64,000 bases of DNA from Panulirus ornatus (taxonomy: Eukaryota; Arthropoda; Malacostraca; Decapoda; Palinuridae). The stretch is taken from the NCBI RefSeq assembly GCF_036320965.1, contig NC_092271.1:17107029-17171028 (forward strand), given 5' to 3'. Every line of letters begins with the position of its first letter. The stretch's first letter is position 1. Position numbers and translations under genes: made by a program. This document shows positions 50,991 through 61,700 of this stretch, in pieces. The notes under the pieces were generated by a model that worked only from the letters and a program-made list of their open reading frames with translations, was not told the DNA's origin and did no database searches.

Positions 50991-53281
50991 TTAAACATCA
51001 AAGATATCATCATAACATGAGGCAACATGAGGAACTGAGGAACTTTTTTGGGCTGTGTTAAACTGATTATTTTGTGAAGCACAGTGACTGATAAATGATG
51101 TGATTACCTGAAGCTGGATGAGAAGGGTGAGAATTTCATAACTTGGTATTCATAAAGGGGTGAAAAAATGCCATTTCATTGAGAAAATATAATTATGGAT
51201 GGCTACACCTGATGAGAACATACAATCATCATGAAATTATTAAATAATATGAAATATTGGTATTCAGATATAACATATAAATAACTTTGCACTATAATTC
51301 AACCAGATAACCTTCACATATAGTAGGTTATTTCCTCAGCAGGCATGTCTATGGTACTACTCTATGATTCAAAATTGAAATAAGGAAGGTACAACTGTCA
51401 GTTCTTCTTTAGCTCTTTTGATGTTATATATGAAAAAATAATACCACTAGCTCTGAAAAAATCATACAATAATAGGAAACATATCATGAATTAGATTTCA
51501 AGTGATTTCTATTTTCTAACAGTGATACACAATAATGATCTGCAGCCTTTTCAGTCATGCCAATGAGAAAATTGCTACATAATTTCTGATGCACTGCACA
51601 TTCTCGATGCATAATAAATACATATTGGGTTCTTATGTCTTTAAAAGATTTTAAACAATAACAAACACCAAACTTTAAAATCAAAAGCTTATACTGTCTA
51701 CAAACAATGGGTATCAAGGACCAATCAAAATAATAAGGAAAAAAGATTTCTGTGTAAGCCAGAGTCATATCAACTTCCTTACACCAAGCATAAAACTAAA
51801 AGAAGAGAAGTGGTTCATCCTTAACCTGAGATAGTAATTAAGCACCCTCAATGCTAGCAATAAGACATATGAAATGTTATTTCCATTATAAGCCTACACC
51901 ATTCATAAACTTAGAAATAAAAAAAATTGCACAAGAACATTAATTTAAGGTTACTAAACATAAAAAGGCCAAAAGGGAGACCTGCAAAACAAATGGACCA
52001 TTACCATGTTAAGGTATTTTTAAAAGAAAATTTGCAATGAGAGCAAAATTATCTATTTAGGTTTTAGTTCACATGTAATGATTATAAGAGTGATTAGAAA
52101 TGCAGGATCTTTGACATACCCCTTGTGCCTAAATATAATCAAATGCAACATCACAGGTATCTATATAAATGATTGTAAGGATAATCCAAAGTCTAAAGTG
52201 AAATGATTTGCTCATAAGTACTCATTATTTCTATTTTTGTAACTGTTTTTCATGCACAGCATCCAAATTCTATGCAAACTTTTAATGCAAAAAAGATTTT
52301 TTCTTTTCCCCTACTGTTGAACTGAATGGCAAATATATATCAAGCATCCTAAAAATGCTAAAATATGAATACATTTTAAAAGCAAATGTCTCCTTTTAAC
52401 AATCTAAATATCTATCAAACTTCAAAGATGTTTCACTTGTAATTAGCGGTTTGACAAAAAATGGATAAATTATTCAAAAACTAGGTTCACTTGAACATAG
52501 CTGCATAAAGGTACAAAATCAGAAATGGGCTATTACAATTTACTATAGTATCAACTTAATATGCATGGTTTAAATGGCTTCCATTCTGTCCCAGTTGTGA
52601 TTGTAACTTAAGGGACCCTAGAAAAAAAAAAGGCATATGGCCATCTCATATTATGGTAAAGTTTAAGGCACACAACCTTGCTACCCTCCGAAGCTTAACC
52701 ATGTAATTACAAAGTGACAGGTAAAAATTCTTCCTAACAGTGATGTGATAATGCATAGTGATATGCTTTAAGGTGACAATCAAAATTTAGAACCCATTTA
52801 TAAAACAATGGGTAATAATTGGATAGAATTCACCTATTCGACTGGGATAATACTGAAGTAACAATCCTACATTTATAAATATCTATTACACTGTATTTTC
52901 CTGGGAATTTTATCAAAATAATTGTTTTTAGTTTGTGGATCATATATAAAGGCACCTAAATATTTCTATCACAGTAAAAAGCCTACCAGTAGAAAAAAGA
53001 TTATTTCAAGTACCATGAATATCTTAGTTTCAATCCTTCATAAACAAACGTTAATCAAAGAAAATTCCTATTTTCGTTCTACTAGTATTCTTTTCCACTA
53101 AAGACCATAATCTAATTTGTGCTCTCATAATACTTCAGGTAAACAAGGTAAATCAGTGCATTAATAAAAGTAAAAACCATTCTAAATCTTCAAAATGAGA
53201 AAAACAGTTTTAAGGAACTTTGACATAAGATGTAACATACTGTAAAACTTCCAAAGTACAACAAACTCATGAAAAAAACTC
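50991..53281. other. AT-rich sequence downstream of SMCO4, partly its 3' UTR
   Basis: No other coding frame, repeat or RNA recognised. The SMCO4 3' UTR must occupy the right-hand part; its end is not determined. Confidence 0.5.
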
Positions 53282-53461
53282 TTACAGCTCTATCTCCTTG
53301 GGCCTAGTCTTGAAGTATACCAAAAGGACAACGATAAGAAACAGTCCTCCCAACACTGGGAGGGCTATTGTAAATGCCTTCTCCTTATTTTCAATAAATT
53401 CCTTCTTTCGCTCCTTCTTCTCCTTGGCAGTTTCTTTCACTTTACCCTTCAACTGACGCAT
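53282..53461 (-). CDS. SMCO4: SMCO4-like single-pass membrane micro-protein (59 aa)
   Basis: An intact 59-codon frame ends in TAA at 53,282-53,284. The protein opens MRQLKGK, has a Lys/Glu-rich basic stretch at residues 5-28 (KETAKEKKERKKEF), one hydrophobic membrane segment at about 30-50 (IALPVLGGLFLIVVLLVY), and a short tail beginning KTRPKE. The opening, the KKERK block, the proline at the start of the membrane span, the VY exit and the TRP tail match animal SMCO4 (single-pass membrane and coiled-coil domain-containing protein 4), which is also 59 aa. Its molecular function is unknown. The start is fixed by an in-frame TAA (53,471-53,473) only three codons upstream. A splice acceptor with a pyrimidine tract (CTTACCCATTTCAG on the minus strand) lies at 53,481, so this is a coding exon preceded by an untranslated exon. 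An ATTAAA hexamer at 52,286-52,281 is one possible poly(A) signal, giving a 3' UTR of about 1 kb. The identification is by recognition, not by a search. Confidence 0.9.
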   Translation of the reverse strand: MRQLKGKVKETAKEKKERKKEFIENKEKAFTIALPVLGGLFLIVVLLVYFKTRPKEIEL

Positions 53462-53480
53462 CTTGGATTCTTAAACCAAA

Positions 53481-54396
53481 CTGAAATGGGTAAGATTATG
53501 AGTTATCAACAAAAATGTTTGAGTTAGCACTGAAAAAACATTTAAAAAAAACAAATGGCATCCTAGCTTCGTCTCTTTGATGTATATCAACTGACATATT
53601 TCTCTCATGTCTCCCCTGATGATGTGATTATTACACGAAAGGTGTTACTGCTAAGGTGCAGCATACAGAAATTTAAGAACTTGTTTGATAAAGACTGTTC
53701 AGTTTGTAGACCAACATATGAACTGACTGTGGCTCCAAGAATCCAAACTCCAAGTGAATGTATTTTGTCAGCTGTCTGCAGGAGGGTCACTTTTCTATTG
53801 TCCTCGTGCTACATGTGAGGACATTCAAAATGGCATGGGGATGCCACAGGTAAACCACATGCTCATTTCCCACTTGTTGGAATTGAACGAAAGCCACAAG
53901 AGTTCGCTTTTAATTTTTACGTTTTAATGTTTGTCATCCCACACTTTCCCACAATTTCAAAGCCCTGCACACTTTACAAGGAAATGAAACTGATGGAATT
54001 ACTGGTGCTAAACTTAAACTCCCAACTATATCAACTTTACCACATTAAGAGGAATCCAAGGGTAACAATTTTGTATAATTTCATCTCGAAAATTTTAACT
54101 GCATTCTGAAATCTTACCCATCTAAAAACATGATAAGAAGAGTGGTGACAGCAGAAAGAACGTGGGGTAGTGGGAATGATATAATAATAGATCGGTGACA
54201 GTAATGGAAAAGTGGAGGGGTGGCGATGGTAGAGTGGAGGTGGTAGTAGTAATGAGTTTGTCGTTGTGAAAGGGTGGTGGCTTTGGGCTAAACTGGAATG
54301 TATTAGTTTTGTCTCTTTGGGTATATGATACTAGCACCAACGTAAGTATGAGAGAATAGTGCGTGTGTGGGATAAAGATTGTTTTGTTGTACTTAC
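53481..54396 (-). other. SMCO4: Putative 5'-UTR intron of SMCO4
   Basis: The 3' splice site at 53,481-53,483 (CAG on the minus strand, with a pyrimidine-rich run before it) is convincing. The matching donor is less certain. The best candidate is GTAAGT on the minus strand at 54,396-54,391. It follows ...GAGCTTTTT, so the exon side is a poor match to consensus. This choice gives a 916-bp intron containing a truncated copy of dispersed repeat B. Another donor-like GTAAGA lies at 54,117-54,112. A spliced transcript would decide. Confidence 0.4.
53553..53643 (+). repeat. Dispersed repeat B, truncated copy in SMCO4 intron
   Basis: About 90 bp match the first part of repeat B (shared pieces: TCCTAGCTTCGTCTCTT, GTATATCAACTGACATAT, GTGATTATTACACGAAAG). 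The copy stops after ACGAAAGGTG, so it lacks the distal half and the TA tract seen at the other copies. It lies antisense to SMCO4 inside its presumed intron. Confidence 0.75.
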
Positions 54397-55109
54397 AAAA
54401 AGCTCATATCAGATTGGAACAGAGGATATACGTCTATCAATGTAACAAAACATGAAATGCATCATCACTGCAAAACAGAAGACCAGCAAGACTGGCAAGG
54501 TCAATTTATGCCAGTGCTATGTCCTATTCCCTTTCCATATAAACTATAACTTGTAGGCAGTTACTTGAAAACTATACAATGTGGTTTAGTGATAAAATGG
54601 CTCTTACTAAATTCGTTTAAGATGTCACAAGTTTCAATGTCTTGATTTGGGTAATACCTAGAATAACGTGGAAATTGAAGGTAATATATACCACAGCTGT
54701 TAGCTTTCAGTACAGCTGATGTCGCCACCGAGTTGTTTACACCTAAACGTCAACGTGGTTCAGGAGTCAAACCAAAACCTGTTAAGTATTCCTTGTGACA
54801 AAACAAAATCATATGCTTGTCGAATCTTGTCATTTAGAAAAATATTGATAATCAAGAATTATATATTTATAGTATATTCTTGTTGTATACTTAGTTAAGG
54901 TATGTATACAACACTGAGATACTAGATGGTAAACCTATTATTCTTTTAGCAAAATTGCAATGTGTAGTTATTCTTTAAGTATTCAATACGGAGTTATTCA
55001 TAACCGCATATTTCATGATTAATATAATATTGTTTTGATATGCTAGATTTACTTTCTAGATTATCTCCTACAAAATCGCTCTTCTTAGAAATAAAAAGGT
55101 GAGGTCGTT

Positions 55110-55225
55110 GTCAGTCTTCCAATAGAAAAGCGGGATTAAAACCTCAGAGCTAAATCCTTTGTTCTTATTGGTTCTTCTTGTATTAAGGCCAAGTGACGGG
55201 AGGGTATCATGTAAACAGACATCCG
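55110..55225 (+). promoter_or_regulatory. Candidate promoter of a plus-strand gene
   Basis: Two CCAAT boxes face each other: CCAAT at 55,119-55,123 and ATTGG at 55,167-55,171. They are followed by GACGGGAGGG and by ATCCGCTATTTTCGG, which resembles the ATCCGCCATTTT elements of TATA-less housekeeping promoters. No TATA box is seen. The block is locally GC-richer than the AT-rich flanks. It lies between SMCO4 on the minus strand and a putative first exon on the plus strand, so it could serve both. Confidence 0.4.
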
Positions 55226-55322
55226 CTATTTTCGGGTAGGGTGTAGGCTCTCTCTATGGTGTGTGGGCGAGTAGTCGAAAGAATTACAAAATTTAACCCC
55301 CCGTCTGTCGAGGAATCAACCC
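55215..55322 (+). other. Putative untranslated first exon
   Basis: About 100 bp downstream of the CCAAT boxes end in ATCAACC followed by GTAAGT (55,323-55,328), a near-ideal 5' splice site. No long reading frame crosses the block. The next good plus-strand acceptor I see is at 60,060, giving an intron of about 4.7 kb. A second donor-like GTAAGA is at 55,357. The transcription start is a guess, and the whole exon is inferred from composition and splice signals. Confidence 0.35.
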
Positions 55323-56559
55323 GTAAGTGGAGACTGTGTTCTCCGCCGTAATCTTTGTAAGACTGTATGGCTGAATGCTATGGAGAAGCATGTGTGGGGA
55401 TTGATGTACTTAGAGTTAATTCTGTTTGTCGGTGGTTTGTAGTGAAGGTGGGTGGGGACCTTTTCGCTGAGGTCCCTCAGTCTGGGTGCAGGTGTTTGTT
55501 CTTTTATGTATATAGAGCATCCAGTGGTATTTCAGAGGTCTCTGTGTGTTTAATGTGTCACTGAAAGGTATAATTCATATGAATTTGGCATAAAACCAGT
55601 GTTTTGTAGCATGAAATTGCCAATTTGCTATCATTAGACTTGCTGGTAAAGTTTCAGTTTAGGAGCCCCCAGAAATGAATTATGGATTTGAAAGACTCAT
55701 CACTTGAAGTGATTTAGACAAAGAGAGTGTGCTTTGAATCATTATATCATCACACTGGGAATATATTATTCTGTAGTAGCTGCAACAGTGGTTACAGAAA
55801 ATGTGGGACTGAAGGAATTGAAACCATTACAAATCAGCAGAACCTTTAAAGACCTCACTTAAGATTACATAGTGGCCAAGTTTCACCCAAATTTTCCTTA
55901 TTATAATTGAAATATATCAAAGACTTTGTTACATCTTTCTGCTACCCAGTTGGCCTCATACAGGGTGAGGAAGTCAACGTTATCAGTGAACACAACAAAC
56001 ACAGTAAGCGAAGACACTCTAGCATTCACATATTCTTCATATAACATCAAAAATGAGGTAAATTTAGATTGCTAGGGGAAGTGGATCACCTGAAGATTGT
56101 CTCCAATCTCTCCGGATTGTTTTTCTGTACTAAGGTAGGTTAGGTTACAGTTGGATAAGTTAGGTAGAAAACAAATGCATCGTAATCAAATCTAGAATCC
56201 TCAGATGATCCAAGAAAGTTAGGTGAGGTTTTGGTTTTTATATTTCTAGAAATGTTTCACTTTTACCCCATATTTTTTCTGATCACTATTGCCTACCTTA
56301 TTTGCACTTGTATTTATTACTGAAGGCTAAACTAGAACTTACTCAGATTTGTCATATTAGGTTAGTTTAGAATCCATAATGTCTTTGCTGAGTGATTTAC
56401 ATCGTAAGCAGCATTTGAAATCATTTTAAAGCTTTTTAATGTTGAAATCTTGAATATTAAATTTTGAAACCCAGTCCTTGAAGTTTTACTGTAAGGTGAA
56501 AAATTATATAAATTTTAAGCTTATAGATATGGTAGTGAGAATATTTTGATTGAGAGGAC

Positions 56560-56885
56560 CAACGTGTGCTGAATTTGTTCACATGTATGATAAGGATGTG
56601 TAAAAAGAGAATGACCAAGAGTATCTATGTGTCAGAAGTAGATATGACAAAGAATATCTATGTGTGAGAAGTAGATAGGGCAAGGAAAAGGGGAGATCAA
56701 GGAGTTGGAAGGATAAAGTGAAGGAAATTGTTGGGTATTGGGGCCCTAACATTTACGAGGTGAAAGACTTGTAGTGGAAAGAATGCATTGGAAGAATTCT
56801 GTCATTTGGATTGAACTAGGTCATATGAAGCAATCAATATAAACTGAGTTTGAATTTGTATTGGATGTTTGTCTGGTTTTTGTAC
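56560..56885 (+). mobile_element. LINE C-terminal relic with internal duplication
   Basis: The text KKRMTKSIYVSEVD, then a purine-rich RSRSWKDKVKEIV-like stretch and GLN-stop-GHMK, follows the LINE tail domain in order. A unit of about 33 bp containing GTATCTATGTGTCAGAAGTA is duplicated in tandem at about 56,612-56,677, with a few differences. It lies inside the presumed 4.7-kb intron. Confidence 0.65.
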
Positions 56886-57248
56886 ATATTACAAAACACT
56901 TAGAGATTTGATGTTTGCTGAAGTAGGAAAGGCTCCAGGGGAGGGAGGGAGGGAGAAATTAAGATAGTGAGGGTCTGTAAATAAAGGATGAAATTGATAT
57001 TCTGTGATTCTTTTTTTTTTAATGTCAGAATTCAAAACTCAAAAAAAAAAAAAAGGAGCTGGCTTTGAAGTTCAGGGAAAATGCAGGATGAGGTAAAGAA
57101 GATTGAATAAATTAACTCAAACCTATGTTAGGTTCTGGTTTCAGTGGTTGACTAAGTGGAAATCACTAGAAACCTTACCAGTATTAGGTCTGGTTTATGT
57201 GAGTGAAATTTTAACTGTATAAAGGAAATATTTAAACATTGATTGTTT

Positions 57249-58395
57249 ACCATACTTACTATTGTATCTAATCCCAAAATGTACAGTGTAAACTAAGTGA
57301 TAATATGATTACAATGAAGTGCTGGGGTGGCACTTGGCTTATTTGAAGTTGAGAGTGAGTAAACGAGAGTGTAATTTTTCTGCTGCGAGGTTGATGTTTT
57401 AGGAGAGGTAGGCCTTTCATCCATTACGAGCTGATGTGAATGAGCTTGGAGGGTCATTGAAACTCAGACTGGGGATCATCAGGCTAGGGGCTCAGGGAAT
57501 GGGCTGGAGTTACTAGACATGGGAACTTTGTGTACATTGCTCTGATGCATTTTTAATCAATTCTTGCTGTGTCATGTCTTTGATTAATTTATCCTGAATC
57601 TTTTACATGCTCTTTACTTCTTGTTAGGTGAAGAAGTTCTCTTCCAAGAAGCTAATGTTTTTGATTTGTCAGTCTATCTGTCCTGGAATTCCCTCAAAGG
57701 GGTAACCATGGCAATAGTGTCTCCATAACTAGTAAACTCCAGTGCCACTTCTTAGCCTTTATTGCCTCATCCCTAACAGGCCACTGGTGGAGGCTAAGTC
57801 TAGTGCAGTGTTTGCAGAGGCTCCTACCTAAAATTCCTAGTGACTGCATCTACTTAATGCTCCTCTCTAATGTTCCTACCTACTACTTCTGCTTAATGAT
57901 TTCTAATCCTCCTACCTACTGCTTCTGTCTATTGCTCCTACCATTTTGCCAAAAGATAGGGCAAGCACACAGCACTTACCACAGGAAAATATAGGGTTAC
58001 GAAAAATGAGCTGTGTGAGTTAAGTGTTGTCGTGTGTTATATGTGACAAGGAGAGAGAGCATGTTTGTGGACAGAGTGTTAGTAGTCCACTTGTAGGTGA
58101 GGCAGAAAAGACTGCTACTTGGGTCAGAGGAGTACATCTTGACAAGCACTAAAGTGCTGGTTCATTATGCAGCCGTTACTAACCCTCCCGATATCAAGGC
58201 GGGTAATACTGGTAATATACCTCCCTGGTCGTTGGCTGCCTACCAACTACTACCTGATTACTATCGGATCCCAAAATGTACAATGTAGACTGATTTGTTA
58301 ACTGGGTTATAATGAAGTGCTGGAGGTGGCACTTGGTTTATTTGAAGTAGAGAGGGAGTAAACATGAGTGTTGTTTTGCTGCCATGAGATTTGCC
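57249..58395. repeat. About 1.1-kb repeat with direct terminal repeats
   Basis: Direct repeats of about 150 bp lie at 57,249-57,397 and 58,240-58,395. Both contain TCCCAAAATGTACA, AATGAAGTGCTGG, GGTGGCACTTGG, TTTATTTGAAGT and GAGTAAAC. The interior has a CTCCTACC-rich stretch (57,810-57,950) and CTCCCTGGTCGTTGGCTGCC near its end. The layout fits either a small LTR-like (TRIM) element or one full copy plus a partial copy of a tandem unit of about 995 bp. No TG...CA ends or target duplication were recognised. Parts resemble a dispersed decapod repeat I remember, unverified. Confidence 0.6.
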
Positions 58396-60060
58396 AGTCT
58401 TATCCCAGTATCCGTGTTGATCTTTACCTTTGTTATTTCATTTTCAGTATCTTTCTGATTACTATCCCCTTGAATGAGCTTCATCACTCTTACAAGTAGA
58501 ATTTTAAGCTGGCACTGGCACTCATTGATGACCTCTTTACTGGTATCCATCTTGACTTACCCTAATAGTTCTGCTGCTGGAGTTTTTTCAATAGAAAAAT
58601 TAAACCTTTTCAAAATCCTTGGCATGCACATTGTTTTCAAACGTGGCCATATCCTACAGGTTATGCTAGGCATTCTTCAGTGTAGGTAATTTCAGTGTAT
58701 ATAATGCCTCAGCTCTTACCCAGATGCCATCCTTAGTGATGAGTTACTTTAAGAAAATGTCAACTCCCTATCCATGAGAAGAGCAACTCACCAGCCAGTG
58801 TTGGGTGCCCTTATAAGGGCAAAATGCACAAAAATAACTAAGGTAGATATAAAGGCTAAATCAATTAATTGATTGTGGCAATGTGTAAATCCCTTGGCAT
58901 TATGCACAGAAATAAGGTAAGACCATCTTGTGTTCCAAAAAGAAAAACAATATACTGTGATTATGCGAAGATGCCTAGACAACAGATTAACATCTTCCAA
59001 TAACATAATGAACATTTCATTGAGCACCAAGAGGGATTTATATACAATGATCGTAGGCCACATCATGAATCATTACACCATGGAGACTCATTGTGTTTTT
59101 GTGTGTACCTATACATGTGTATGTGTGTTTTACATGTATTTGTATGAGCTAGTGTGTGTGTCTGTGTCTGTTACATGCTGTTTAACTACTTTATGATCTA
59201 ATATCTTGGTATTTATTTAAGTTTTTTGTTTTTGTTGTAGATTCCACAAAGAACTGTGGCATTAATGATTTACTATTTTGTATGTAGAAATGCCTTGGAA
59301 TCTAAATAGCATTTATGTGATACTGGTGTTAATGTGTATGTGTGTGTCTGTGTTTTTAATATATATGTTCTACAAAGTATTCGTGTTGATATATTCAGTA
59401 ATTTTATGTAGAAATACAGCTAGAGTATTGAAAACTCTTTCTAAAATCTGTAAACTCCAAAAATCCATGGTCCTAAATAGCTGCTTTTATTATCCCAAAC
59501 AACAAAAAAATGTATGATTTCCACTTTTTACACATGGTTTTCTGTGAACTATGTCGCAGAGGCTGACTCATTTGCAACCATTTCTCTCTTTTTGAATTTC
59601 CATGTTTTTTAATGTTATTTGAATGGTTGTTATGTCAGAATGTTTATAGCTATAACCTCTCCTAATAGAATATAAGGATAATATTAGTTCAAGTTATTGT
59701 TTAAATTAATTATTTTTTGAAAAATGAAATAATTTTTTAAGAAAGGTCTTGTGATCTAGGGGCATTGCAAAGAAACTGCTTCTTTTTCTCATTATCACCA
59801 GAACTGTAATATATTCAATTATGCATTTCTTAGATATTAGATGTGATATTCTATGCTAAAGTGCATAATACAGTACATGTCCTATTAACTGAAAGCTGCC
59901 ATTATCATGAATGAGGGGAACTTCTATTATGTTAATGGGGGTACAGTATTATGAAGGAGGAGAGAAATATTCCAATTACTGTATGAGGCTTTTTTTATGT
60001 GATTCGGTTAAACTTCTCTTTAAATTTTCCTAATTGCTGTTGACGCTTCCTCTATTCCAG
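58396..60060 (+). other. Presumed intron sequence upstream of the 34-nt exon
   Basis: AT-rich with short TGTG-rich patches (59,095-59,170 and 59,325-59,350) and no recognised element. Positions 55,329-56,559 and 56,886-57,248 are similar. The intron status depends on the first-exon and start-exon calls being right. Confidence 0.35.
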
Positions 60061-60094
60061 GGTTGTTTGTAGATTACTTTGGAAAGATGCCAGG
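60061..60094 (+). CDS. Short exon carrying a candidate start codon (M-P-G...)
   Basis: A strong 3' splice site (pyrimidine-rich GACGCTTCCTCTATTCCAG) ends at 60,060, and a consensus donor GTAAGT starts at 60,095. They define a 34-nt exon. The exon holds ATG at 60,087 with a purine at -3 (AAAG-ATG), then CCA and GG. The frame therefore begins Met-Pro-Gly (or the Gly/Glu family is fixed only as GG-), leaving two bases of a split codon. No in-frame continuation with a convincing acceptor was found up to 64,000, so the remaining exons should lie downstream of the window. The product cannot be named from three codons. The exon could be the second exon of the transcript starting near 55.2 kb. Confidence 0.45.
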
Positions 60095-60364
60095 GTAAGT
60101 CAGCTTTAGCAAAATTTGATGTTGTACTAATAGAAGCAACTTGCAAGTGTGGGTGTCTTTAATGTAAATCTTGTGTTTGGCCTTCTTTATGACAATGTGT
60201 TACTTATGTGGGTCCTAAGTTGGTATGAATACTTTCTGAGTAGTATGTAATTTATATTTGTCACACCATTTGTGCTAAGAGTTTCTAATTGTACACAGTG
60301 CTTATAGTTTCAAGGGTTAGTAGCTGCTTAAGTGCCATGCAGTCTTATAAAAGAGAGAAAGAGC

Positions 60365-61700
60365 CTTTTTTTAAGAGAATTTGAAATTACAGTTGAGGAA
60401 TTGGATCCAGGTTAGAAATTCAGTTCTGATAAATAATGTGAACAAGTGGGTGGGCAATTTAGTAGGAGTGATATGTAAATATGGGGTCCCAGGTGAAAAT
60501 TACATTGGTGGAAGAATATATGAGACAAATGTGATCATCAACAGGCATTAGTGTTGTAATGTTAAGAAGTCTATGAATATACTGAACATCGTATAGCTAG
60601 ATCATGAGATGACAATGCAAACGAGAATAATTGATGTGTTTTTCGTAAGGAAAATTTGTTAGTGTCCCAGCTATAAGTTTTTTGAGAGGGTAAAGTGAGG
60701 GCATATCAGATCATCTGGTATAGGACTATAAATGTAGATGAAAAATAAGAGGGATGAAAATTGAGAAGTGAAAGAATTAGATTTTAGATAGAAGCTGAAA
60801 AATAGCAATAAAAGTGAGGTTAAAGTGATGTGCAGGCATTTGAAGTGTATTACAAGCAGGAGCAAAAGAGGTTTGTGGCAATGTAGTCTCAGAATAAGTC
60901 ATTTTGGAAGATTTGTTACCAGTGATAGAGAATTTGGAAGATTAATCGTATACAGTAATGGTGAATAGTCTAAAGAATCTTGAAAATGCTTGAATGATAA
61001 CATAAGGGGAAATGAAAATGTGTTTTGGGAAGATAGATGTGGGAAGTAGACATGTTAAAGATGAGGATGTGCTTGATAAGTATGAGAGATTATGGAGCAA
61101 AATGTTTTTAAGAGGTGGAGAGAGTACTTTTAAAAGTGTTTAAGTATATTGATATATGTCCAGGGTATTAATTAAAAAAGGATTAAAGATGATGAGAGTG
61201 AAAAATAGGCACTGGAGAGAGTATGACAATACAAAGGAGGAGATGAGGACAGCAGTAATGTTTCTAAAAGATTTGAAATCTTGGTGTTAAGACAGTGTGG
61301 GGAGGAAGATAAAGAAGGAGGACAAAACCCCCTAATTTGGAAACTTTAGAGCAACATGGAAAAGTGGTCATATGTACAGTGATTGGGTAAAGGTGTAACT
61401 GGATAAAGATAAAGGAGTAAAAAGGATTTTAGAATTTGTTTAGGAATTAATTTTGGCAAAATTGGAGAGTTAAGTGGCATGGCAGGACTGTGATTTAAGA
61501 TGTGCGTAAAGATTTTTGCCATAAAAAGGTAATGGAGAAAGTTCTAGAGGAAAAGATGCAGAATTTTTTAATTCAGAAAAGGCATACAGTAAGATTAATA
61601 GGAGTGGAATTCAGGGAGTTCTTACTGAGAATATGTAAGTTCTCAAGATTTAAAATTTCAGAAGTCTTTTTCATGCTAAAAGGCTATGAATAACTGATAG
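60365..61700 (+). mobile_element. Ancient LINE relic spanning endonuclease to RT palm A
   Basis: Near 60,440-60,520 the frame reads NKWVGNLVGVICKYGVPGEN then GGRIYETN. This is the N-A-R-V-G...KYGVPG-type segment of AP-like LINE endonucleases. About 120 bp later come IIDVFFVRK and a decayed SDH-region. A Lys-rich linker follows, then KILAKLES-type text, and at about 61,582 RT palm A-like KAYSKINRSGIQGVL. Stops are frequent throughout. It is the only copy in the window that keeps traces of the endonuclease. Confidence 0.55.

Noticed and set aside
55367..55564. 65-codon plus frame right after the putative first exon
   Set aside because: Lies beyond a consensus donor, has no recognised domain and is ordinary in length for chance; probably intron read-through.
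56131..56165. GGTTAGGTT resembling arthropod telomere repeat
   Set aside because: Less than two full TTAGG units; chance level.
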